From positions 1,178,001 to 1,242,000 of the forward strand of contig NADL03000666.1 in NCBI GenBank assembly GCA_002205965.3: 64,000 bases of DNA, written 5' to 3'. The notes under the pieces are model-generated. The model was not told the DNA's origin. It worked only from the letters and a program-made list of their open reading frames with translations, and did no database searches. The position numbers and the translations under genes are program-made. Source of the DNA: Kappaphycus alvarezii (lineage: Eukaryota; Rhodophyta; Florideophyceae; Gigartinales; Solieriaceae). Positions 27,770 to 37,326 of the stretch are shown in pieces (the first letter of the stretch is position 1; the number at the start of each line of letters is the position of its first letter).

Positions 27770-29223
27770 TGAGAGGGCTAAATCGTCGGAAGAAGAGATA
27801 CCCAGAACCAAATACCCCAAGAAGGAGGTGTTGCAAGCGACAAAAGTTCCGCCATGGTATAGTTGAATGAACAAAAAGGGTTGGGTAAGGACGACAGCTG
27901 AGATGGCTACAAGTAAGTATGGGAGTGGCAGCGTCTGCCACTGATGCTCTATGACCAGAGTAAGAAAAATGGTTCTTGGATCTGAAGTTGACTTTCAACT
28001 TCTTATTACTCGGGGTTTGACTTGAAGTTGTCTGCCAACTTGCTTGACCCCTACAAGAGGAAGCAGTTTACTCAGCTTTAACAGACTTTTTGGCAAACCC
28101 TTAAGTCTCAAATAAACATACTACGAACCATAAAATGCATCAAATGGAATCTTGTGAAGGAGAAAGACTAAGAGCAGATACTATCAGGATAAATACATAG
28201 ATTTCTTCCTTAATATCTTTGCCCTCTAGATAAAAGCCAAAAAATTCCCTCAAAATATCTGTTCCGCCCAAGCAGTCCCACAAATATCGTCGAACGGCTA
28301 AGAATTCTCCATTGCCTCTTGGGAAATATCTAGACCACTGAAGATGCCCCCATCCGGTTCAAGAGTCGGTACCATCTGGTCCATACTTTCCGGCCCCCTT
28401 CTTACCATTCCAGCACTTTCTATGCCTCTCTCTCCCTCATTCTCCTCTTCATCCTTGTCAGAAGAATCAGAGATAAATATTGCTCCCTCAGTCTCCCCTT
28501 CGTTCTCCAAAGGAGCTCCCCACTGTTGTACACTAGTGGCTCCCGCGGGTCCACCCAGTCCTCCTCTCCATCCTCCTCATCCTCCGCCTCCTCTTCGTCT
28601 CCGTCTTCGTCTTCTGGCTGCTCGAAGCAGTTACGGCGGACCCACTCCCGAAGGCGTTCCCGGTCCATTTTTCTACAGTAGTCATCGTAGTCGGATGGAC
28701 CATTTGCCATCAGGGCCAGAGCGTTGAGGGGATGGCAGCCTCGGGATGACTTGGCGATGGTGAGGGACGAGCGGAGGTTGGTCATGTTGAGGGGGAAAAA
28801 GGGGTAAGCCGATGGCATAGCTGATGGCGGGCGGGCTGCCTCAACGACGTCGATTTCGGACTTGAAATAGGTCAACGTACTCGAAGAGTTTCACGGACTT
28901 GGAAGAAATAAAAAATGTGAGGCAATGCCGCAGCTTTGAATATGCAAGCGACTAGGACAATAACTAAAAATCTGGTTGATAAAATATCAGAACTGAATTT
29001 GAGGGACAGAGCGGATCACGAGTCGAAAGATTCATATTTGAGAAAGGAGGACCACAATGCTAAACAAAATATAGAAATGAAATTGCACCGTGAATTTGGA
29101 TTCATAGGGGAAATTTGTTTCAGGATTTTGTTCGTAAAAGAGAATTGGTGGTAAGAGTTCTTTTTTTGAAAACTCATAAGGCAGGAAAATGCAGACGTTT
29201 GTGGAGATGACCATTTTCCTACA
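27770..29223 (-). mobile_element. LTR (copy 2) of the acidic-ORF gypsy family
   Basis: On the minus strand this starts TGTAGGAAAATGG and ends CCCTCTCA, with the family order between: U3 block shared with the 41 kb LTR (plus strand 28970-29110), acidic gene, TATA region, two hairpins (28025-28041 and 27984-28002) and conserved end. The second TATA box is decayed (TCTGTTAAAGC). The five bases beside it differ (ACTTT and AAAAG), so no target-site duplication is left. It belongs to subfamily 2 by its protein. Confidence 0.7.
28298..28785 (-). pseudogene. Acidic LTR-encoded protein, subfamily 2, one frameshift
   Basis: The start ATG at 28785 matches the other copies. The N-terminal part (PLNALALMANGPSDYDDYC, then RLREWVRRNCFEQ) is followed by a Glu/Asp-rich tract with DWVDPREPLVYN. 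A one-base shift near 28515 leads into the second half: GAIFISDSSDKDEEE, then MVPTLEPDGGIFSGLDIS, ending at a stop at 28298 before the conserved end (which continues in broken form to about 28245). It is the closest relative of the copy at 38.7 kb. The AIFIS-DSSD stretch resembles a SUMO-interaction motif. Function unknown. Confidence 0.75.
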
Positions 29224-29323
29224 AAAAGGCTCGGTCTTGTACCAACGGATTTTTTTGATTTGGTGTTTGAGCTGATCTCGGGGGTGCCTAATACGCAAAA
29301 GGGAGAATTTTGAATTTCACATT

Positions 29324-29399
29324 ATACAGTACTGTACATCATGCTTTCATATATGCCAGCATTTGAAATATTAACTGAAAATAATGTACAGTACTGTAT
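29324..29399. repeat. Perfect 16-base inverted repeat, 44-base spacer
   Basis: ATACAGTACTGTACAT at 29324-29339 is repeated as its exact reverse complement at 29384-29399. Each arm is itself nearly palindromic. A related TACTGTACTGTACAGTAC run occurs at about 45662-45680. It could be a tiny miniature inverted-repeat element or a strong hairpin. Confidence 0.75.
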
Positions 29400-29514
29400 G
29401 TACCTCGTAAGGCATATGCAGAGTTTAACTCCACTGATTCTCGGCCCTCTGGGCTCAAACATTTAGGACACCCCGTATTTTTCCTTGTTTATAAACGGGG
29501 GCATTTTATTCGAA

Positions 29515-29748
29515 TACCACAGCAAGTAATCCGCCGCCTTGCTCCCTTGTTGCTTCCCGTCGCGTTTCCTCCCTCAACAGGAGCTCCAACTTCGTTACCC
29601 GTTTTGCGTTAGTCTCCAAGTAATGCAGGCGCGACAGGTTTCCACCAGCCGCCCGCATCCGTAGTTAATTCATGAATACCCTCCGCACGCTTCTATGCAA
29701 CATTGGACAACCCATAAAAATTTACCTCCACAGCCAGAAAGGTGCTTA
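29515..29748 (+). pseudogene. LINE 3' end, lineage B, 5'-truncated
   Basis: Matches the last part of the element at 44.58-44.80 kb: CAACAGGAGCTCC, TTTACCCGTTTTGC-like, AATGCAGGCGCGACAG, CGCCCGCATCCGTAGTT and the terminal tail from GAATACCCTCCGC to about 29748. It codes in part for the end of the endonuclease-like domain. The terminal hairpin has a mismatch here (CGCACGCTTCTATGCAA). Confidence 0.75.
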
Positions 29749-29849
29749 CAAAGTCATTCGACGTGTCTTTGGGCAGACTCCATTGTACTTTCTTTCGTCA
29801 TTATCATCATAAAATACATATTACTCCCGAGAAAGTTCTAAATAGGACT

Positions 29850-30112
29850 ACAAGAAGTTGCTTTGTCTTTACTGCGGCATCGATCTTCATCCCTTGGTTA
29901 TGAGCATTTTTGCTTCTATCAGAGAAGGTTTCGAGCTGGGCATCGCTGGATCCAGCAAGATGCGAACTTCCTTGCTATCAAGCAAGCCACTAGCCCGTCT
30001 CACGAGAAGGGCTGCCTGCTTATCCGCCCTACCTCGCTCCTGACCCGATACGTTGCCGTCTCTGTCAACCGTCGCCACCTGGCTGATGCCTCCTCCCCAG
30101 CTGATTATGATT
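29850..30112 (+). pseudogene. LINE C-terminal fragment, lineage D
   Basis: YCGIDLHPLVMSIFASIREG matches YYGLDLHPMVADVYGCIGPG at 45.08 kb. After frame changes TRYVAVSVNRRHLAD matches VQYVATSVNRWRLDQ. This is the end of a LINE endonuclease-like domain. The 3' flank (GCGCTGTG) also resembles the 45.3 kb copy. Dead fragment. Confidence 0.65.
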
Positions 30113-30482
30113 AATCCTAAAGCCCGGCACCCAGCGCTGTGCTTTCCCTTGCTAGATCTGAAATAATGAGTTAAATGTGAGAATTCTGGAAGGGTTTCGA
30201 CTATTTGTTGTATGTCAAACCCGATGTGTTTTTCATGTTAGGTAAACTATGCAGCAAAGTATGCGCATATCAAAAGCAGTTAAAACAACTTTTCACTGCT
30301 GCTTTCCTTGCTGCGTGCCTTGATGAAAAAGGGCGACCCCTTTACTTTGAAGGTCAGTGAACGCTCAGGGTTGAAAAAACAATTTCTGAGAGCTTTCTAC
30401 TCACTACGGCCGCAACCTCGAGTTATGATATGTGTGGATTCACTGATGTGATTGGACCACACCTTTGCTCCACCTGCAGTAA

Positions 30483-30526
30483 ACAGATATATCTTCCAAG
30501 AGTAAACCACCCAAAACTTTCCCCTT
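30483..30526 (-). repeat. Conserved short motif shared by three sites
   Basis: GATATATCTTCCAAGAGTAA followed by CCACCCAAAACTTTCCCC. Close copies lie at 43179-43217 and 50293-50331, all in the same orientation. At 43.2 kb it sits just upstream of the first ATG of a LINE on the minus strand, so it may be the LINE 5' leader. At the other two sites no gene follows. Confidence 0.6.
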
Positions 30527-30681
30527 GCCGTAAACTAACCCAAATTCCAAGCCTTTGGTGGTTTTTGAGGTCTGACCGAACCGATTCCATGCAAAGGCAT
30601 AGGAATACAGATATTTCACGCTGCAATAAAGTTTGATTAACTCAATTGGAGGGAATAATTTATTTAATGTGCACTCATTCG

Positions 30682-30970
30682 AGCGATGGAGACCTATGGG
30701 AAGGTTAGAATGGTGCTTACTCAAAGGAACGCGGCAGCGGCCGTCATGTCTAATGCGTCCTGCCTGCTCGCTGGCATTGAGCCGGCCCTGTAAGGAATGT
30801 CATTTAGTGTGACCCATCAGTGACGGCTGCAGTGTACACGATAGATACTCAATGAAGTAAAGTTTCACATCTATCCCGCATAACGCATTAGCGGCGTGGA
30901 TACAAACGACCACATCTTTCATGCATTGGGAAATGTGGGGTGATTTAATATTTGAAAGGGGGGAAACTTA
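30682..30970 (+). pseudogene. LINE C-terminal tail, lineage C, with 3' end
   Basis: METYGKVRMVLTQRNAAAAV, then SNASCLLAGIEPAL and a stop at about 30795, matching the minus-strand copy at 50.7 kb. The shared 3' region follows (CCCGCATAACGCATTAG, GCGTGGATACAA, ACCACATCTTTCATGC, AAAGGGGGGAAA). Compared with the 50.5 kb copy it has about 45 extra bases in the 3' region (roughly 30830-30875) beginning CGATAGATACT. Strongly 5'-truncated. Confidence 0.7.
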
Positions 30971-30979
30971 GCTTTTATT

Positions 30980-31046
30980 TAATCCATGAAAAATATGGTC
31001 AGCTGTTCCCTGAGGAATGTCGTGATGTGGATAAAGGATTACAATG
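30980..31046 (-). pseudogene. Possible LINE RT sliver next to the LTR
   Basis: Read on the minus strand just beyond the LTR end, the frame DIPQGTADHIFHG resembles the helix before RT motif 1 in protist LINEs (pattern G.(I/V)P......FFG). It might be the other side of the LINE interrupted at 39771, which stops in VSALT/ISALTAVVTRL. The flanking five bases do not match (CAATG and GTAGT), so this is only a suggestion. Confidence 0.3.
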
Positions 31047-32308
31047 TGATAGGGGTAAATCGTCGGGAAAATAGATACTCAGAACCAATTACCCAAGGAG
31101 GAGGTGTTGCAAGCGACAAAAGTGCTACCGTGGTATAGTTGGACGAAAAAACAGGAGTGAATAAGGAAGACAGTTGAGAGGGCTACAAGCAAGTATAAAA
31201 GCGGAAGGGTCTACTACTGATGCTCTGCGACCAGCGTAGGAAATGTTTTTCTTGGATCTGGAGTTGACCCTAAGCTTTCTACTACTCTGGACTTGACTTG
31301 AAGTTTTCTGCCAACTTGCTTCACCTCGCCATGAGGAAGCAGTTTGCTCAGCTTATATAGACTTTTGGCTACCCCAAAAGTCCAAGCAAAACTACAGAAG
31401 ATACCAGGAAATGCATAAAAACACTTTTTCTGGATGATATACTCTAAACAAAAGATACTTAAGAAACAAACAATCGATCTGGTCCTCTTATTTCCCGTTT
31501 TCTAGATCAGACCCGAAAAACTCCTCCAAAATATCCATGCTGCCCAAGCAGTCCCCACAAATATCTGCGAACGGCTCATAGTTCTCTATTTCCTCCTGGT
31601 AGATATGTAAACCACTAAAGATACTCCCATCCGGTTCCAGCGTCGACACCACTTGGTCATTGCCTTCCAGCCCTGGACCCACCATTTCAACAATTCCCAC
31701 GCCTCCCTTTCCCTCATCCTTGTCTTCGTCCTCATCCTCATCGTCATCGTCATCCTCATCATCCTCGTCATCCTCATCATCTTCATCATCCTCGTCCTCA
31801 TCATTCCTCATTGTTAACCTTGTAGACCAATTCCGGGGCTGCCCACTCCTCGAAGGTCTCCCCAGCTCCCTCCTCGACTTCCCACTCCTGCCCCTCAGGT
31901 ACCTCCTCCGCCTCCTCCTCGACGAATAAGCGACGCACGAATTCGATCACCTCTTTTTTTGTTTGTCGGCGTAGGTAGTCATCACGGTCAGTACTTCCGA
32001 AATGGGGTAGGAGAATGGAGTTTAGGGGGCAGGGGTGGCGATTTTTGGTGATAGAGGCGGAGGGGCAGAGGTTTTTCATTTTGGTTGTAAATGGAGTGGG
32101 CCGATTGTGGATGGAGGGTAGAGGGTGCAAGGGGGAGGGTAGTGTGTGTAGGGGTTGGTGGATCTCAAAAAAGTTGGGTAAAACGGGTTTAAGTACACCT
32201 TCGAGGCGGACTGGAGTCGGTACAAAAAGTTAAAATCGAAATTACAATAGCGCATTTGCGTGAAAGTTCTCATAAGGAGTGAATTTGATGAAGAAGGTAG
32301 ATAAAAAC
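31047..32308 (-). mobile_element. LTR (copy 3) of the acidic-ORF gypsy family, 5'-truncated
   Basis: On the minus strand it ends with the family terminus CGATTTACCCCTATCA (plus strand TGATAGGGG at 31047). It carries TATATAAG (plus strand 31353-31360), the acidic gene and about 220 bases upstream of its start. The first part of U3 (about 220 bases by comparison with the 41 kb copy) is missing at 32308. There it meets, head to head, a 75-base remnant of an LTR on the plus strand. The second hairpin is degraded. Confidence 0.75.
31488..32079 (-). pseudogene. Acidic LTR-encoded protein, subfamily 1, one frameshift
   Basis: The ATG at 32079 begins MKNLCPSASITKNRHPCP. Then come DRDDYLRRQTKKEVIEFVRR, EEEAEEVPEG and FEEWAAPELVYKV. 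A shift near 31805 leads into a long Asp/Glu tract and the conserved end: MVGPGLEGNDQVVSTLEPDG, then FADICGDCLGSMDILEEF and FGSDLENGK before the stop at 31488. The Asp tract is a near-perfect triplet repeat in DNA (CAT/CAA/CCT triplets on the plus strand), so a slippage frameshift is likely. Function unknown. Confidence 0.8.
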
Positions 32309-32379
32309 ACCTCCTCCTTGGGTTAATTGGTTCTGAGTATCTCTTCTACCGACGATTTACCCCTTTCATTTGTTACTCT
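32305..32379 (+). repeat. Remnant of gypsy 5' LTR
   Basis: AACACCTCCTCCTTGGG to TTTACCCCTTTCA matches the last 65-75 bases of the other family LTRs. It shares the CCTCCTCC variant with the truncated LTR on its left (minus strand), while the 3' LTR reads CCTCCTTC. The next base begins the internal leader; I could not identify a convincing primer-binding site. Confidence 0.7.
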
Positions 32380-32457
32380 TGTGGAGGGTGTTGCACCGGA
32401 GGTATTCGAGCTGAGCAGTATCAGGCAACACTTCGGGGGAGTTTCTTTTCTGCAATC

Positions 32458-33878
32458 ATGGATCTCAACGCTGCTCGTATAACGTTCACAGGAGACAAGA
32501 GTGAAGACGTAGACCAGTTTCTCTATACATATGTTTTGTTTTGATGCGTGAGAAGAGCGATGAAGAGAAGGCCACAAGTATCTTTGCCTATCTTTATGGT
32601 GACGCAAAGCATAAATATAAGGCCAAGTTTATCTACGGGTGGTCTCTTAACGGGAATGGGCGTAACTTCGGTGAGTTATGTGAGTGGCCTGTGAATTATT
32701 ATGCCAAGGAGGTAGAACCAGATGAGATGATTCGTACCGTCATAGAGGCCCGGCTCAATTTCGACGATTTGTTAACCTCATTGGTATACTTGTGTGATCT
32801 CTAAGAAAAGGCTGGGTTCAACGCCCAAGGCAAGTGTGGAATGCTGCGTAAGGCGGCGGTGGAGGACAAGCGGCTCTTCGATTTCCCCCTCATCAAGGGC
32901 CCTCGCACTTTTAATGAACTGAAGGGTACTATAGTAGAATTTGTCAAAAACTCGGAGACATTTCTGTCACTGAGTGAGGTACCCAGGGAAACCTATACAT
33001 CGATGTCTATCGAACATCTTGGAAGGAATTATCAAAGGCCGGCTTCTAGTGCAGCGGCACTAGAATCTGTCAGGAGCGATGTCAAAAACTTGGAAGAACG
33101 GCTGGAAACCCGATTCGATAATCGACTTGACATGATTACCTCGCAGTTGGAGAGCCATACTCTTACCATTAAGAATAATCAGTCTGGGGCCCCTAAGGCC
33201 GCAGAAGCCTGTTCCTACTGTCACAAGCCTGGACAATTTGCAAATAGTTGTCCTGATAATCCACAAAGAAGAACTCGTTGTGGAAATTGCGGTTGATATG
33301 GGCATCATGAAAGTAACTGCTGGTCTAAAGACAACAGGAGAGTAAATTTATCGGCCGCAAGGAGCGAGTCAGGACCAGAGATGAAAATTTTACTAAATGA
33401 AAAGGATCAAAAGTTGACGGATGCCGGTAACGTATCCATCGCTGAAGAAATCAGTCAAGTCAATGTGACAAAAAGGGATGGGGAAGGGAACATTTTATCG
33501 AAAAACCCTAGGCTAGATTATGGAATGCTGGAACATATCCCAGCACCTGTACCTCCTCGGACCAAAAGGTCTGATCAAGTTTTTCCAGGAGTGGAAAACA
33601 CTCCGGCCAAGAAGACGGAAAAGAGTAAGAAATTTAAGAGTATCCCGAAGGACTTACTAGAATATGTGAAGAAGTACAATTTGGTGGCTGAGCTTGCATC
33701 AGCCCCAACTGTGATAACGTTTGGTCAACTTTTGAGGGGCGACGCAGAGGACGCGAGAAAGAACTCAAAAAAATTATCAGGTCTAATAAGTCCGCTAAGG
33801 GTAAGAAATTGTTTCTTCAATCGGCCCCGACAGCACCAAGACGTCTTAAGCTGGTACCAGTCAAGGTATTGGGAATAG
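32458..33878 (+). pseudogene. Gypsy gag with CCHC zinc knuckles
   Basis: The first ATG (32458) starts MDLNAARITFTGDKSEDVDQ, a typical gag opening; a frame change follows near 32535. The main frame (32541-33878) has stops at 32802 and 33294. Visible parts: a capsid-like region, a coiled-coil stretch with heptad-spaced Leu/Val (about 33060-33130) and two zinc knuckles. The first (33210-33251, CSYCHKPGQFANSC) has Gln where His is expected. The second (33279-33320) has the full C-C-H-C pattern but is interrupted by a TGA. A charged Lys/Glu-rich part follows. The end overlaps the protease frame by about 70 bases. Confidence 0.75.
33767..33773 (+). promoter_or_regulatory. Candidate -1 ribosomal frameshift site
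   Basis: Heptamer A AAA AAA in register with gag codons (Ser-Lys-Lys at 33765-33773). Slipping back one base enters the protease frame, which is open from here through the protease core. This matches the usual gag-pol arrangement. No downstream structure was modelled. Confidence 0.4.
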
Positions 33879-34174
33879 AATCCCAAGCTCTTTTCGATTC
33901 GGGCGCTGGTCCAAACCTCCTTTCGGAAACTTTGGTGAGAGATCTAGGTATCGGAATCATTCCAACTACTCGAAGAATGACTGTTGCCGATGTAACTGTA
34001 TCAAAATGCATGGGCACTGTTCACAAGGTTTCCGTGTTCTTCGGGGACTCTAAAGTTGGTGTAGACTATCTTGTCATGCCTGACCTACCTTTCGATGCAA
34101 TTAATATTTGCCCTACCATGGAAAGACTAGGGGCATGCTTGACTTGGTCAACCAAAGCGTTTCAGTTCATATAG
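33774..34174 (+). pseudogene. Gypsy aspartic protease
   Basis: The core motif ALFDSGAGPNLLSE (about 33888-33930) is the D-S/T-G-A active site of retroviral-type aspartic proteases. It is followed by a hydrophobic strand (DYLVMPDLPFDAI) where such proteases have their second conserved motif. The frame is -1 relative to gag and ends at 34174. An acidic linker in a third frame (34192-34386) follows before RT. Confidence 0.75.
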
Positions 34175-34739
34175 ACGGTAGAACCGTGTAAATGTCCCTG
34201 GACTTCGACAAAAGTATACACCCGGAAGATTTAAGAGACACGGACAGTGAAGATTTCACCTCTAGCTATGACATCGAAGAATTCGAACCAACTAACATTT
34301 TCAGAAATGGAAAAGGGTACGCTCGAGGGATAATGAACATGGCATGGGATTATTATGATTCTGGGTTTGAAAAAGATGACGACTGAAATTCTAGGGCAAA
34401 TTTGAGACCCGAATGTGTTTCCCCTTGCAATAATATCGAACCAAAGGACGTCATTCAGAGGATGAAAGAAGATTACCTTTGCGAAGAGGATTAGAATATG
34501 TGGATTTCCATATCTGAAGATATAAGAATTCTGGAAGAGGTCCTTCAAAATATGGATGGTAAGGATCAAGAAGAAGAAGGGCGCAAGATGGCAGAAAATT
34601 AAGAAAAATTACAGCACCTTCCCGCGCCCGCCTCAATGAAAATGTCCGACATGTTAACATCTTCCGAAGTAATTGCATGGAGCTTTTCAGATCTAAGACA
34701 AGCAAGTTAACCGGTCACTCACTCATTTGAACTTACTGA

Positions 34740-35440
34740 CACTCAACCAATTTACCACAGGCCTAGACGTAAACCGCCGAAATATGACCAATTTATCCCA
34801 GAGAATGTTACAAGTATGCTGGAAAATGATATTACTCGGGCAGTTTCATCCCCATGGTCCTTTCCAGTTGTGGTAGCACCAAAGAAAAATGGAAAACTTC
34901 GCTTTCGCGTCGATTACCGACAACTGAACCAGAGAATGATACCCGATCGATTTCCGATTCTAAAAATGGAGGAAATCCTCGAGAACTTGAAGGAAGGGAG
35001 ATATTCCACATCGATTGACCTTTACACTGGCTATTGGCAGATTCCATTGCATGAAAAATGTAACGAAAAAACAACCTTTACCTGCAAAGCCGGTATGTTC
35101 AGATTCGAAGTGATTCCTTTGGGTCTCATGAATGCACCAGCTACGTTCCAAAGAATCATGAACGAGTTTTTGAAATGAATTCCATTTGCAAGAGTTTATA
35201 TCGATGATGTGATGATATTCTCAAGAACCTTGGATCAGCACATGTCGCATGTCAAGACAGTAGTGGATAGGATATCGGTATACAGCCTGAAAATTAAGTT
35301 GAGCAAATCTTTGCGAAAACTTCTATCCAATTACTCGGTCATGTCGTCGATCAAAAGGGAATTGAAGTGGATACAGAGAAAAAGAAAAAAATCAAGTTGG
35401 CACCACGGCCCGCTTCAAAGACGGAGGTTCGAAGCTTCTT
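34740..35440 (+). pseudogene. Gypsy reverse transcriptase
   Basis: Clear RT motifs in order: SPWSFPVVVAPKKNGKLRF, VDYRQLNQ, STSIDLYTGYWQIPL (motif A with catalytic Asp), KTTFTCKAGMFRFEVIPLG, NAPATFQRIM (motif B) and VYIDDVMIFS (motif C, YIDD at 35197-35208). A TGA at 35176-35178 separates motifs B and C in the same frame, and a shift follows near 35310. All three catalytic aspartates are preserved, so the copy is only moderately decayed. Confidence 0.9.
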
Positions 35441-36000
35441 AGGACTTGCCTCATATTACAGAAGATTTATCAAAGGTTTCGCCAAGACCGCAGCACCGTT
35501 ACATGCCAGCACTACGAAGAACGGAAAATTTTACTGGAACAAGGAAATGAAAACTGCATTTGAGGAGCTTAAAGATAAGCTATGTGTCCCCCCAGTGCTC
35601 ATGTATCCAGATTTCGAGAGAACATTTGTTGTGGAAACAGATGCATAAGAACGTTCTTTGGGTGCCGTTTTGTCCCAAAAAGATGAAAACGAACGACTGC
35701 ATCCTGTTCAATTCGCAAGTCGCACTCTGAAGGATACGGAAAAGAGATACTCAGTCTGCGAGAAAGAAGCGCTAGCTGTCGTCTTTGCACTGAAAAAGTT
35801 TCGCCTGTACCTTTTATCACTCGAAACATTTGTCTTGATTACTGATCACCAGGCACTTAAGGCAGCATTCCAAAAGAAAGATGTACATCACCGCTTAGCT
35901 CGATAGCTTGATATTTTCGCAGAATATCGGTTTGAAATTGTGTATAGGCCCGGACACAATAATCAGCCTGCCGATTACCTATCCCTCTTGAGGGATCCAC
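35380..36000 (+). pseudogene. Gypsy RNase H
   Basis: After SFLGLASYYRRFIKGF (tether/connection), the RNase H core runs TFVVETDA (first Asp), then a stop at 35646, then EKRYSVCEKEALAVVFAL (catalytic Glu) and LITDHQAL (Asp). A stop at 35904 precedes EIVYRPGHNNQPADYLS, the usual RNase H end. Frame is otherwise continuous with integrase. Confidence 0.88.
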
Positions 36001-37110
36001 TGATTCCAAATGAAAAAGCTTCCGAGGACATCGTCGGAGTTGCCGAGGTGCAAGTGCCGATCAATAACGAGTACGAAGCTTATATTCACGTACTTATTAA
36101 ACTCCTTGATGGACTAGAAATGAGAAAGGTTGATCTCGAACACAGAAATTGGGTACTAAGGAACCAAAAGGCTTTTACATTGTGGAATAGGAAACTCTTC
36201 CGACACACAAAAGCCGGTCCTCGACTAGTGGCCCCTATGAAAGAAATAATGAAGATTTCGAGGACTTTCCATGATGAGTTAGGGCATTGCGATCTCTAAA
36301 CAACCAAAAACTTCATTACGGAGAGATTCTGGTGGCCCAATATCCATAAGAACGTCTATAATTTCGTGAAAAGCTGTGAAAACTGTCAAAAATTCACTCC
36401 GATACGAAAGTATAAGACAACTTTAAGCTTTCCAGTTTCCGGTCTCTTTGAAACCTTCTCAATTGACTTTGCCGGCTCATTCAAGGAAACCTCTTCGGGA
36501 AACAAAAATATCGTTACAGGGGTGGAACATCTCACTGGATGGCCAATAGCAGTTGCAGTTGAGGAGGCAAATGATGAGGTGGTCCTGAGATTCATCGAAA
36601 AAGAAATAATTGAACCGTTTGGTCTTCCGAAAAGGATCATCTCGGAAAACGCCCTTTGTTTTTCTGCAATTTCACTGCTTCGTTTTTTGGAAGAGAAAGA
36701 GATTCAGCTGAAGACAGTTCTTGCTTACGCTCCTATGTCAAACGGTAAAGCGGAGAGGATGGTTGGAACCCTCAAACTAGCAATATATAAAACTATGTCG
36801 GAGAATGAAATCCAGTGGGAAGATGCCTTACCAAAAGTACTATACGGCTATCGTCGAAGAAGAGGAAGAAATGGACGCTCACCATTCGAGCTAATGTACG
36901 GAAGGGCTCCTAGAATGTTACAGAGAGACATGGAAACAAATATTATCGATGAAGAGAGTAGAGAAGTTGAACTACTGGCCACCGAAGGCTGGAGATCACA
37001 CCGCGCGCTAACATAGACAAGAAATGAGGGTGCAGAGCCTCCAGTCCGAACCTTTTCAGTCGGCTCTAGATTACTTGTAATACATGGAAAAGCAATGCAG
37101 CAGGCTGTGA
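36000..37110 (+). pseudogene. Gypsy integrase
   Basis: A zinc-binding H-H-C-C domain is visible (FHDELGH, then NFVKSCENCQKF), broken by one stop at 36297. The catalytic core follows: TFSIDFAGSF (first Asp), IISENALCF where the second Asp is replaced by Glu, and NGKAERMVGTLK (catalytic Glu), then SPFELMYGRAP. The open part is 36366-37016. The Asp-to-Glu change would be expected to impair or abolish catalysis. The C-terminal part is degraded. Confidence 0.88.
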
Positions 37111-37326
37111 AGTTGCCGGCCTTCCAAACAAAGTACTCGAACCCTTGCATCGTCACGGAGGAAAGACACCCGCATTATAAGCTCTGTTCAAGCTCAGGAA
37201 GAGATTAAGGATGGCCATCCATGCACGTCGTCTGGCCCTTACCATCAGAGGCCTGAAGAATTCCTTCTCACACAGGACTATGCGCAACCACGGGGCATAT
37301 TCATCTTTAACTATAGAATAATTCCT

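Noticed and set aside
31660-31929. Poly-serine open frame on the plus strand (also leucine-rich shadow at 41728-41928).
   Set aside because: These are antisense readings of the Asp/Glu triplet tract of the acidic LTR gene.
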